NCBI RefSeq assembly: GCF_034263275.1
Contig: NZ_CP139559.1
Coordinates: 3,348,001 to 3,412,000 of the forward strand
Direction: 5' to 3'
Origin: Mucilaginibacter sp. cycad4
Lineage (GTDB): Bacteria > Bacteroidota > Bacteroidia > Sphingobacteriales > Sphingobacteriaceae
Length of the DNA: 64,000 bases
The notes below the pieces were generated by a model, which was not told the origin of the DNA, did no database searches, and saw only the letters and a list, made by a program, of their open reading frames with translations. A program made the translations under genes and the position numbers. Below, piece after piece: positions 42,768-50,495 of this stretch. Numbering within the stretch: position 1 is the stretch's first letter; each line of letters begins with the position of its first letter.

Positions 42768-43808
42768 TTAAGTTCCTTCCCTGCGGAATAGGGCTATCCC
42801 AGCATAATGTTCCAATGATTTCCTGAGCAAATCCTTCATTTGCTTAACCAATATCCGCGGACCAAGAACCTTCAGCTTTGGCCCGAAACCAAGCAGTTCA
42901 CGCTCCAACTCGAAGTTCATGATCACCCTGATGCTGAATATCGTTCCGTCTGCCGTAACTTTTAATATTTTTTGCGTGTGGTGCAATGGCTTGGTAGTAA
43001 CATAAGGGGCATTTTTATCATCTACCCAAAAAATAACTTCACCATCACGCTGTCCCGGTGATTTGGTTACGCCCAGTACATCATTATAATAAGTAGCCAG
43101 GTCTATCCTGGTATTTTCAAGGTATTCGTCGGCATGCACCTCAATAGTCTGGATCCTGTCGAGCGCCAGCGTGAGCAGCGGCTTATTCCTTACGTGCGAT
43201 ACACCCAATACAAACCATCGGTTACGGTACTCCTTCAACAAATAAGCACTGAAACAAAATGTGCTGGCCCCCCTGGCCTTAAACGACTGGTAGCTAACGC
43301 ACAGCGTATTCTTAGCCACAATAGCTTTCCTGATGATCTCTATCCACTCCAAACCCTTCAGATTATCGTTCTTTTCAAAATCAACCACCGGTGTGCTGTG
43401 CGTTTTTTGACTGTAGATCTTGTCTTCCAATTTGGTAACCATCTCATTAAGATCGGCAAAATGGCCCAGTCCTTTAAACTGCCCCAGCAAACCGGCCACC
43501 TCGCTAAGTACCTGCATGTCCTGGTTATTGAGCGGAATGTTATTGATGCTATAGCTTTTATCCGAATAGGTATAGTATTTTTTATCAACCACCACAATAG
43601 GTGCTTCATAGCCAAGCTTATTGCTGCGCATCATCTCAATATCGGCCTGCACGGTGCGGCGGCTTACGCCGCTGTCTATTCCCTGGTACTCGTACAAGGC
43701 TTCAGAACAGGCGTCAATCAGATCGTCAAGCGTCCATTGCCTGCGACGGTTTTGCAGGCAACTGTCGATAGTTCGGTAGCGGATAAGGGCGTTGCGGTTT
43801 ACAGGCAT
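42768..43808 (-). CDS. HTH/WYL-domain transcriptional regulator next to rtcB
   Basis: 346 residues from the ATG at 43808 (MPVNRNALIRYRTIDSCL, which I recall as the usual start of this family). The frame can begin at 43847, but those 13 residues come from an inserted palindromic repeat. N-terminal winged helix (WTLDDLIDACSEAL through SRRTVQADIEMMR), then a WYL domain at about 150-240 (LCVSYQSFKARGASTFCFSAYLLKEYRNRWFVLGVSH) and a WCX-like C-terminus. WYL domains sense nucleic acids or nucleotide ligands. It is divergent from rtcB and is the best candidate to bind the operator shared by rtcB and the TROVE gene. Confidence 0.92.
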   Translation of the reverse strand: MPVNRNALIRYRTIDSCLQNRRRQWTLDDLIDACSEALYEYQGIDSGVSRRTVQADIEMMRSNKLGYEAPIVVVDKKYYTYSDKSYSINNIPLNNQDMQVLSEVAGLLGQFKGLGHFADLNEMVTKLEDKIYSQKTHSTPVVDFEKNDNLKGLEWIEIIRKAIVAKNTLCVSYQSFKARGASTFCFSAYLLKEYRNRWFVLGVSHVRNKPLLTLALDRIQTIEVHADEYLENTRIDLATYYNDVLGVTKSPGQRDGEVIFWVDDKNAPYVTTKPLHHTQKILKVTADGTIFSIRVIMNFELERELLGFGPKLKVLGPRILVKQMKDLLRKSLEHYAGIALFRREGT

Positions 43809-43839
43809 ATTTTGATTTGGGATTTCGTTTTTTTCATCG

Positions 43840-43936
43840 CCCGTCATTGCGAGGCACGAAGCAATCCCAAACTGTACAGAGACTCTGCATAGCTGCTCTG
43901 CTTCATGGGGATTGCTTCGTGCCTCGCAATGACGGG
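43840..43936. repeat. Palindromic repeat with 29-bp perfect arms, CATTGCGAG family
   Basis: The left arm 43840-43868 (CCCGTCATTGCGAGGCACGA then AGCAATCCC) and the right arm 43908-43936 are exact reverse complements. It sits immediately upstream of the WYL regulator start, between that gene and the rtcB operator. Same family as 36602-36699. Confidence 0.88.
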
Positions 43937-43981
43937 ATAGATAATGACCATTTTTTTTATAATATTATTAAATTATTTTTT

Positions 43982-44020
43982 ACTACGCAAATACATTGCG
44001 CAGTTGCAATTTTACTTTGT
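43982..44020 (+). promoter_or_regulatory. rtcB promoter with operator shared with the TROVE gene
   Basis: Operator 43982-44004: arms ACTACGCA and TGCGCAGT separated by AATACAT (7 of 8 positions palindromic). The -7 element TACTTTG ends at 44019, 15 nt beyond the operator, followed by TATCA. The TROVE gene has the same arrangement at 57878-57916 with identical spacing. Binding by the adjacent WYL protein is inferred. Confidence 0.8.
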
Positions 44021-44126
44021 ATCATTAGCCCCACCCAACCCTCCCCGGAGGGGGGAGGGCTTAAAAAAATATTAATAGACAAACCCAAGTCTCCCCTACC
44101 GGGGGAGATTTAGAGGGGGCCGCTTT

Positions 44127-45581
44127 ATGGAAAAGATAAAAATAAGCAACAACGAACTTACCACATTAGGTATTAACGACGTAAAGATATTAGAGAACTT
44201 CAGCCGTGTGGCCAATGGCCTTTTAAAACATGGCGTGATGGATAAAGACCAGATCCTGGCCAACCTGGAAGCCCTTATTGACGATCCGATGCCTTACGCC
44301 CTTAAAAAAGGCGGTAAGTTCAAGAACCTGGCCGAAGCCGTGATTGATTTACGAAAAGAAGGAAAATTCCTGAAACAGCCGCGAACCAACTTCGCACTGA
44401 AACAGGAGATAGCCGACTTCCCGGTTTATGGTCTCGAGCATATTGAGATAGGTGCGCTGGCGCAGATGAGAACAGCCGTTAAATTACCCATAGCTGTTGC
44501 AGGAGCTTTAATGCCCGATGCACACCAGGGTTATGGTTTACCGATTGGCGGTGTGCTGGCTACAACAGCCAATACCATCATTCCATTTGCGGTTGGGGTG
44601 GATATTGCCTGCCGTATGTGCCTGAGCATTTTTGATCTGCCTGCCGGTGTGGTCGATACTGAAACTGATATGCTTAAAGGGCTGTTGCTTGATCATACCA
44701 ACTTCGGGATTGGCGGGATTACCAAAACGCATTTCGACACCTCGCTGTTCGACAGGCCTGCATGGAGCGAAACCAAGGTGATCCGGAACCTTAAGAATAA
44801 AGCCTATTCACAATTGGGCACGTCGGGTACCGGCAACCACTTTGTGGAATGGGGCGAGCTTACCGTTGCCGAAAGCGCTCTCGAAGGGATCCCGGCAGGT
44901 AGCTATCTCGCTTTATTGTCACACTCGGGCTCACGCGGATTTGGAGGGAGCATTGCCGATCATTACTCAAAAATTGCCATGAGCAAAACAAAGCTTCCGC
45001 AGGAGGCTAAACATTTGGCTTGGTTAAATTTAGATAACGACGAAGGGCAGGAATACTGGATTGCCATGAACCTGGCCGGTGATTATGCCAGCGCCAATCA
45101 CCACGAAATCCATAACAAAATTGCCCGTGCGCTTAACCTTAAACCGGTAATGATGATCGAGAACCATCACAACTTTGCCTGGAAAGAACAGCTTGCCGAC
45201 GGTACCGAAGTAATGGTGCACCGAAAAGGCGCTACCCCGGCCGGCGAAGGGGTATTAGGTATCATCCCCGGCAGCATGAGCACACCCGGCTTTGTAGTAC
45301 GCGGTAAAGGCGATGCAGCTTCCATCAACTCCGCATCACACGGTGCAGGGCGTTTAATGAGCCGAAGCGCAGCCTTTAAAACTGTCGATCCAAAAGCGGT
45401 AGCTGCCAATCTTGTAGCTAAACGTATCACCCTGATGGGAAGCGACCTTGACGAGGCACCGATGGTTTATAAGGATATCCATGCAGTGATGGCAGCTCAG
45501 CATGATCTGGTTGATGTACTGGCCAGCTTTCAGCCAAGGATAGTAAGGATGGCTGATGCTAAGGAGAAGCCGGAGGATTAG
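44127..45581 (+). CDS. rtcB: RtcB-family RNA ligase
   Basis: 484 residues. RtcB motifs: MPDAHQGYGLPIGGVLAT near 132, VGVDIACRM (metal Asp and Cys), GTGNHFVE (metal His), SHSGSRGFG, ENHHNFAW (metal His) and ASHGAGRLMSR, whose His is the site of guanylylation. RtcB joins 2-prime,3-prime-cyclic or 3-prime-phosphate ends to 5-prime-OH ends using GTP, repairing RNA cut by tRNA or rRNA nucleases. The leader between promoter and ATG contains two GC hairpins (CCCTCCCC/GGGGGGAGGG and TCCCC/GGGGGA). Divergent from the WYL gene, and shares its operator with the TROVE gene. Confidence 0.95.
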   Translation: MEKIKISNNELTTLGINDVKILENFSRVANGLLKHGVMDKDQILANLEALIDDPMPYALKKGGKFKNLAEAVIDLRKEGKFLKQPRTNFALKQEIADFPVYGLEHIEIGALAQMRTAVKLPIAVAGALMPDAHQGYGLPIGGVLATTANTIIPFAVGVDIACRMCLSIFDLPAGVVDTETDMLKGLLLDHTNFGIGGITKTHFDTSLFDRPAWSETKVIRNLKNKAYSQLGTSGTGNHFVEWGELTVAESALEGIPAGSYLALLSHSGSRGFGGSIADHYSKIAMSKTKLPQEAKHLAWLNLDNDEGQEYWIAMNLAGDYASANHHEIHNKIARALNLKPVMMIENHHNFAWKEQLADGTEVMVHRKGATPAGEGVLGIIPGSMSTPGFVVRGKGDAASINSASHGAGRLMSRSAAFKTVDPKAVAANLVAKRITLMGSDLDEAPMVYKDIHAVMAAQHDLVDVLASFQPRIVRMADAKEKPED

Positions 45582-45612
45582 ATGCCCCCGGCCCCCTGAA
45601 GGGGGAGTTTGT
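45582..45612 (+). terminator. Hairpin after rtcB
   Basis: GCCCCCGGCCCCCTGAAGGG followed by GG: CCCCC/GGGGG with a TGAA loop directly after the stop, then GTTTGT. Weak T run. Confidence 0.5.
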
Positions 45613-45654
45613 ATGATTGATTTAAACGCTGCGAATGCTGCCGCAAGTGTCCTC

Positions 45655-45775
45655 ACTTGTGACCCGCGTTTAGGTTATCTACATGAAAAGCTATCAGCCT
45701 GCTTAGCATATGCATGTAGACACAGTCTACATGCATATGGCATCCGTAGACAGAGTCTACGGACAGCGGGAGGAG
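45655..45775. repeat. GTAGAC/GTCTAC hairpin repeat, copy 1 (inverted)
   Basis: Two nested hairpins: GCATATGCATGTAGAC/GTCTACATGCATATG and TCCGTAGAC/GTCTACGGA. Its reverse complement aligns with copies at 46675-46735 and 47570-47630. The three copies bracket the HEPN-like gene and the membrane protein gene. Confidence 0.7.
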
Positions 45776-45831
45776 TTTATATTTAGACGCCGCTGCTACA
45801 AAATTAACACTCATTTATAATCAAATAAGAA

Positions 45832-46647
45832 ATGTCGCCAAATTACCTAAAACAACATACTGAAGCCTTTTTTTCAGAGGCAACTTCTCTAAATGCTAAT
45901 CTGAAAATCATTGATGTTTTATTAACAACTCGAAATCAGCAACTAAAAGTTGACTTTCCGATTTCTAATTATACGTTATATAAGATGATTTCATGCTATA
46001 GAGACCTTTCACAATTAGAAGGAGGAAGTAATTTATATCCTACTGGCAATAGCTATGAATTGACAACCGACAATTTAGATGATGAAATAGTAAGAATTCT
46101 AAGCTACGTTTCCTGTTTAACACTATCTCAAATTTTTGATGCTTTTGAAAGTTTCTTAAAAAATATAATTGCAGAAACAATCTGCCATAATCCTCATATT
46201 CAGAAAAAGATAAAGATAGTTTTCCAAAACGATGATTTCATTTCAATCCGAAATGAGCTTTATCGAATTCAAGGAAGTAATAATAAAGGATTTATCAAAA
46301 CAATTCGCGGTACCTCTCCATTTTTCAAATCACATGAAAGAAATAATATTTGGAAGCGAGATATGAGTAATTGGTTTGATCTTATTGCGATCATACGTCA
46401 CATTGTTGTGCACCGAAGACAAAATGTCCCAGGAGATTTTATGGAAGCCATGACCAAAAAGAATCTTAAAAAACTATTTCAAAACAATTTTTCACTTAAA
46501 AAAAACCTTTTATTGTTAAATCCATATAACGCTGACGAAATTATAAATAACCTATTAGAATATGCACATCTAATTTACAAGTCCCTTAGTATTGATCTTG
46601 AATTAAATAAAGATTTTACTTTCATTGAAAAAAATAATTTTCAATGA
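45832..46647 (+). CDS. HEPN-like hypothetical protein
   Basis: 271 residues, strongly AT-rich compared with neighbours. Mostly helical; IIRHIVVHRRQN near residue 188 is an R-x4-H motif of the type that forms the active site in HEPN ribonucleases. The region SQIFDAFESFLKNIIAETIC is a helix typical of MAE_28990/RiboL-PSP-like HEPN proteins. If it is active it would cut RNA, which fits its place after rtcB, but no other HEPN evidence is available. It lies between copies of the GTAGAC repeat, a sign of acquisition. A partner toxin or antitoxin is not evident. Confidence 0.6.
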   Translation: MSPNYLKQHTEAFFSEATSLNANLKIIDVLLTTRNQQLKVDFPISNYTLYKMISCYRDLSQLEGGSNLYPTGNSYELTTDNLDDEIVRILSYVSCLTLSQIFDAFESFLKNIIAETICHNPHIQKKIKIVFQNDDFISIRNELYRIQGSNNKGFIKTIRGTSPFFKSHERNNIWKRDMSNWFDLIAIIRHIVVHRRQNVPGDFMEAMTKKNLKKLFQNNFSLKKNLLLLNPYNADEIINNLLEYAHLIYKSLSIDLELNKDFTFIEKNNFQ

Positions 46648-46674
46648 AAGATCAGGTTTGTTATCAATAACTTT

Positions 46675-46735
46675 TGCCATCTGTAGTCTCTGACTAAGGA
46701 TTACCTATGCCTGTAAACTGTGTCTACAGACCAAA
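46675..46735. repeat. GTAGAC repeat, copy 2 (degenerate)
   Basis: CATCTGTAGTCTCTGACTAAGGAT and the later CTGTGTCTACAG align with copy 3 at 47570-47630. More diverged than the others. Confidence 0.6.
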
Positions 46736-46759
46736 GCAAAATTAAAACCAAATAATAAA

Positions 46760-47536
46760 ATGCCCCCCTCACCACAATCATATAACCTCCTGCTTAAAGT
46801 ATTCTATTTCGGGCTAAAATGGGGACTTGTGACCAAAGCCGACGTAGTAAAATGGGCAGATGATATCATTACTGCCGAAGTTGAACCCGATTATTTTTTC
46901 ATTGAGCTTTCAATGAGTAAAGATAGTAGCGAAGCTATGGCGCTTATTAGTAATGAAACGAGTATGGACAATGAGCCTGTAATCGGCCGTGTGTTGCTTG
47001 GTTTAACTTATTACAAAATCTACAATAACACAATCAAGCTACAAAAAGCATCCGCTATCATGGATAATATCGCTTTACTCAATTCACTGACCGATCAAGA
47101 AAGAGACTCTCTATATTGGCTATCTGACGGGATACTGGAGGTATTCGGTCCGGAGTCTTTTGAAAACATGTGTGATGAAATATTGGCGTTCTTATCCGCC
47201 TATAAAGATTTCACTTTGAATAATTGCCATTTGTGGCTCTCAATAAATAAACAAATTGAAACGCATATTTCTAATATAAAGCAACGAACAATTGAAGATA
47301 ATGAGGCTTATAAGTTAGTGCAAAATCGTATCAATTCCCCCCACTGGTTTACTATAAGAATGGCGCTTTACGTACTAATAATCGCATCCGAAACAGTAAT
47401 CTTATTACAGCCTGATTTAAGATACAAGTTCAACAAAGACCTCTATGCTATATCAATGCTCATATTTGCAATAGCTATGTGCTATCCGATAGTGTGGGTA
47501 TTATACCGGATATCGATCAAGTTATTTCGGGTATAA
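46760..47536 (+). CDS. Hypothetical protein with two C-terminal TM helices
   Basis: 258 residues. A soluble helical N-terminal part (SYNLLLKVFYFGLKWGLVTKADVVKWADDIITAEVEPDYFFIELSMS) is followed by two TM helices (IRMALYVLIIASETVILL and LYAISMLIFAIAMCYPIVWVLY). No family recognised. AT-rich like the preceding HEPN-like gene and bracketed by the same repeats, so the two may have arrived together. Confidence 0.7.
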   Translation: MPPSPQSYNLLLKVFYFGLKWGLVTKADVVKWADDIITAEVEPDYFFIELSMSKDSSEAMALISNETSMDNEPVIGRVLLGLTYYKIYNNTIKLQKASAIMDNIALLNSLTDQERDSLYWLSDGILEVFGPESFENMCDEILAFLSAYKDFTLNNCHLWLSINKQIETHISNIKQRTIEDNEAYKLVQNRINSPHWFTIRMALYVLIIASETVILLQPDLRYKFNKDLYAISMLIFAIAMCYPIVWVLYRISIKLFRV

Positions 47537-47569
47537 AGAAAACCACTATCTAACCCAAATTCCTATCTT

Positions 47570-47630
47570 CCCGCTATCCGTAGTCTCCGACTACGGATCA
47601 ATATGCATGTAGACTGTGTCTAAATAAAAA
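47570..47630. repeat. GTAGAC repeat, copy 3
   Basis: ATCCGTAGTCTCCGACTACGGAT is a hairpin, followed by ATATGCATGTAGACTGTGTC. Same orientation as copy 2, opposite to copy 1. Confidence 0.7.
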
Positions 47631-47654
47631 TCAAATCCCTATCTTTACCCTACC

Positions 47655-48398
47655 ATGGAAGCCAAGCCTTTTCTAAAAGAAATCCTGCTAAAACGAGAAA
47701 TGGTACCATCTTTTGATACCTACCCTTTTCAGATCCCGGCGATTAGGAGCTTACAATCATTAAAGTTTCATCGCGATGTTACTTTTATAATCGGCGAAAA
47801 TGGTTCGGGGAAATCAACGCTGATAGAGGCTATTGCTTTGCAAATGGGGTTCAGTACCGAGGGCGGTTCAAGAAATGCCCAGTTTCAAACGCATAATAAC
47901 TCCTCACAGCTTTTTAATTATTTAACTGGTGTTAAAAGCTTCAAAAAACCAACCGATTATTTCTTTCTCCGCGCCGAAAGCTATTACAACCTGGCCACCT
48001 ATATGGAAAATGTTTATGAAAATGACAAAGGTGCATTTGCCCGGCAATATGGTGTAAACTCGCTGCATGAATGCTCGCATGGCGAATCATTTATGGCAAC
48101 CCTAACCAACAGGCTTACCGGCAACGGGCTATATATATTTGATGAGCCCGAGGCCGCCTTATCGCCAAACCGGCAAATGGCGGCACTCTCGCTCATCAAT
48201 ACGCTGGTGAATGAAAATTCGCAATTTATAATCGCCACCCACTCCCCTATTTTATTAGCCTACCCCGGTGCTACCATTTACCAGCTGGATGATTCGGGTA
48301 TAAAACAAGTTCGTTATGAAGAAACGGAACACTATATGGTTACCAGGCATTTCCTGAATAACCATGCCGAGATGGTCCGCATTCTTTTTGGGGAATGA
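47655..48398 (+). CDS. AAA-family (SMC/OLD-like) ATPase, COG3910 type
   Basis: 247 residues. Walker A IGENGSGKSTLIEA near 48-61, an ABC-like signature region HGESFMATL near 138, Walker B GLYIFDEPEAALSP near 160, switch His in FIIATHSPIL. It lacks coiled-coil and nuclease domains. Such short ATPases are widespread and of uncertain role; some act with partner effectors. Upstream lie the HEPN-like and TM genes on the same strand, but spacing (118 nt with a repeat) does not demand an operon. Confidence 0.9.
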   Translation: MEAKPFLKEILLKREMVPSFDTYPFQIPAIRSLQSLKFHRDVTFIIGENGSGKSTLIEAIALQMGFSTEGGSRNAQFQTHNNSSQLFNYLTGVKSFKKPTDYFFLRAESYYNLATYMENVYENDKGAFARQYGVNSLHECSHGESFMATLTNRLTGNGLYIFDEPEAALSPNRQMAALSLINTLVNENSQFIIATHSPILLAYPGATIYQLDDSGIKQVRYEETEHYMVTRHFLNNHAEMVRILFGE

Positions 48399-48418
48399 GT
48401 GGCTTGCTCTAAAATCTC

Positions 48419-49012
48419 TTAAGCTCCCATATTACCGGTCTTAACCTCTCCGGCGCGTTTGTAATTAACAAAGATCACTCCGCTTGGTGTAACGGTGCTT
48501 TCTGTTACCTCCAATGTCGTAGGCACAGTGTCCTCACTGAATATGGTTTTCCCTTTACCAAGCAGCACCGGGTATATTTTGAGCCAGAGCTCGTCTACAA
48601 GGTCATGTTTCAGTAACAACTTAACCAGTTCCCCGCTGCCCCAGACTTTAAGGTCTGAACCTTCTGAATTTTTAAGCTTTTTAATCTCTTCTACATTTGT
48701 AAGGAACACGCTATTGCTCCAGTCGGATTTGTCTTTTGTATTGGATAGCACGTATTTGGTTACCTCATTGATACCGGGCCAAAAATTCGCGTGCTTAGGC
48801 CAGTAATCTTCAAAAATGTCGAATGTTTTTCGGCCCAGCAGAATATCTGTTGCTTCCATTTGTTTTTGCATGATCTTACCCGAAGCCTCATCGGCAAAAG
48901 GCGCAGACCAGCCGCCATATTTAAAACCGCCTGCATTATCTTCTTCCGGGCCACCCGGTGCCTGCATTACGCCGTCTAATGTCATGAACGTTAAAACGAT
49001 TATCTTTCTCAT
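48419..49012 (-). CDS. Dihydrofolate reductase-family protein (RibD C-terminal-like)
   Basis: 197 residues. RKIIVLTFMTLDGVMQAPGGPEED and ATDILLGRKTFDIFEDYWPKH are hallmarks of the RibD_C/DHFR-like family (YyaP/YwjB type), as is WGSGELVKLLLKHDLVDELWLKIYPVLLGKG. NADPH-dependent reduction is likely, with an unknown substrate; it is not the housekeeping folA. Confidence 0.9.
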   Translation of the reverse strand: MRKIIVLTFMTLDGVMQAPGGPEEDNAGGFKYGGWSAPFADEASGKIMQKQMEATDILLGRKTFDIFEDYWPKHANFWPGINEVTKYVLSNTKDKSDWSNSVFLTNVEEIKKLKNSEGSDLKVWGSGELVKLLLKHDLVDELWLKIYPVLLGKGKTIFSEDTVPTTLEVTESTVTPSGVIFVNYKRAGEVKTGNMGA

Positions 49013-49400
49013 ACGATTTACCTCCTGATGTAGTTTATGTTTAAAATTTGCTTTTTGTTATGATACAAATCTCATCAATAAAGCAATAACACCTGCGGTG
49101 TGTATGCGACAAATGATAGGAAAAACGCGACGGCTAACAAAATAACTTTAAACAATGATTTTATAATTTCTTTAAGCGAAAAATTTACACACTAATTTTT
49201 CCGAATTAATCAAATTACACGAATTTTAATATAGAAAGAATTTTAATTCGCGTAATTCGATTAATTGTGGCATACAGGCAAGGTAATTCGTGTAAAAATT
49301 TCTCTCCGCAATTTCTTCGAATAACCACAATTATTTAAAAGCGATTTCCCTGTTTCTTTATCGCGGTTATATCATCTGTTAGCTATATTGCAGGCACCAT
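49013..49400. other. Gene-free spacer with AATTCG words
   Basis: ATTACACGAATTTTAATA and TTAATTCGCGTAATTCG and GGTAATTCGTGTAAAAATTT repeat in both orientations around 49195-49310, making an imperfect palindrome. No gene seen. Confidence 0.5.
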
Positions 49401-50003
49401 ATGAAAAAGAACTATATCGATCTGCTCGAAAACATCTATGCCCTGGCGCAAACCGGTATCAGGTATACCAAAAGCCCTTTCGACATGGAACGCTATCAAA
49501 AACTGCTTGATATAGCCACACAGGAATACAGCGAATTTACCGGCCTCGATACCGACGTTTTAAAAGAACGCTTTCGTAATGACCTGGGATATGCCACACC
49601 CAAAGTAGGCGTTAACGGTATCTTGTTTGATGACAATGGCCGCCTGCTGGTTGAACACCGCAGCGACGATTTTTTATGGGGATTGCCCGGCGGCTGGGTT
49701 GATGTTGGCGAAGACCCGGAAACAGCCATGAAACGCGAGTTTTGGGAAGAAGCCCGGCTAATTGTGGAACCTCTTGAGATCATCAAATTCTTCGCAGTCC
49801 CGGCCGGCAAATTTCAGCAGCCCCATAGCTCGGTAGTGGTGCTTTATTTATGCAAATACGTTAGCGGCAATATCGAAACATCCATAGAAAGCCTCGAAAT
49901 AAAATTTATTGATCCGGCCGAAATAACCACCTGGCATAAAAACCACGGGAAATATGTGGAAGAGGCCTTATTTCATCGAAAAAAAGCCCTGTCGCAAGTG
50001 TAA
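49401..50003 (+). CDS. NUDIX hydrolase with N-terminal NUDIX_N_2 domain
   Basis: 200 residues. Residues 1-65 (ENIYALAQTGIRYTKSPFDMERYQKLLDIA) match the small domain of ADP-ribose/nucleoside-diphosphate-X hydrolases. The NUDIX box GGWVDVGEDPETAMKREFWEEA is present but ends EEAR where EExG is usual, so the last box glycine is replaced. Likely cleaves a nucleoside diphosphate linked to another moiety. Confidence 0.9.
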   Translation: MKKNYIDLLENIYALAQTGIRYTKSPFDMERYQKLLDIATQEYSEFTGLDTDVLKERFRNDLGYATPKVGVNGILFDDNGRLLVEHRSDDFLWGLPGGWVDVGEDPETAMKREFWEEARLIVEPLEIIKFFAVPAGKFQQPHSSVVVLYLCKYVSGNIETSIESLEIKFIDPAEITTWHKNHGKYVEEALFHRKKALSQV

Positions 50004-50235
50004 ACAAACTTGTTTCGGTCACTTCCATTTACCTCCTCCTGTATGAGCTGATTGTTTTGTTTTTTCCAGTCTCATTTAACATACATCCGGCTAAACCGGC
50101 AAATACCCGCATAAAACGCCACACCATTTCACATAATGCGTAAAAATTTGACTATCAGCAAAATATAAATGTATATTTATATACCTGCTCGCTTAGCAAT
50201 TAACTGAACTCAAACCGATTTTAACCATTAAAGCC

Positions 50236-50415
50236 ATGAGCACATCAACCAAAGCATTCGACAAAAACACCTCGATGGGTTTTAGGGACAAAAATACCTC
50301 AATGGGATTTGCTGATAATGAAACAAGCCTTGAGCCGGAAAACGAAGCCGCCGATGGATTTGTAGTTTCGCCCGACCCGGATGATACAACCGAAGAACCT
50401 TCGATGGATAGTTAG
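50236..50415 (+). CDS. Short acidic repeat peptide
   Basis: 59 residues, ATG at 50236, TAG at 50413. It contains two tandem units KNTSMGFRD and KNTSMGFAD preceded by AFD, then a very acidic tail (ENEAADGFVVSPDPDDTTEE). It looks unstructured. It lies 80 nt before a TPR membrane protein. The repeats recall multi-core peptide precursors, but no modifying enzyme is nearby. Confidence 0.6.
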   Translation: MSTSTKAFDKNTSMGFRDKNTSMGFADNETSLEPENEAADGFVVSPDPDDTTEEPSMDS

Positions 50416-50495
50416 GAAACTGTTTAATAGCCAGTACCATTACCCTGTACACCTGCCCCTGCCATAAACCGGGCTTTTGTTTTATTTTTTAATTT

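Noticed and set aside
43809..43847. Upstream start of the WYL gene at 43847
   Set aside because: The extra 13 residues are encoded by the arm of a palindromic repeat, while MPVNRNALIRY is a natural start.
44020..44126. Riboswitch in the rtcB leader
   Set aside because: The two GC hairpins are common intergenic CCCTCCCC/GGGGAGA words of this phylum; no known riboswitch core is visible.
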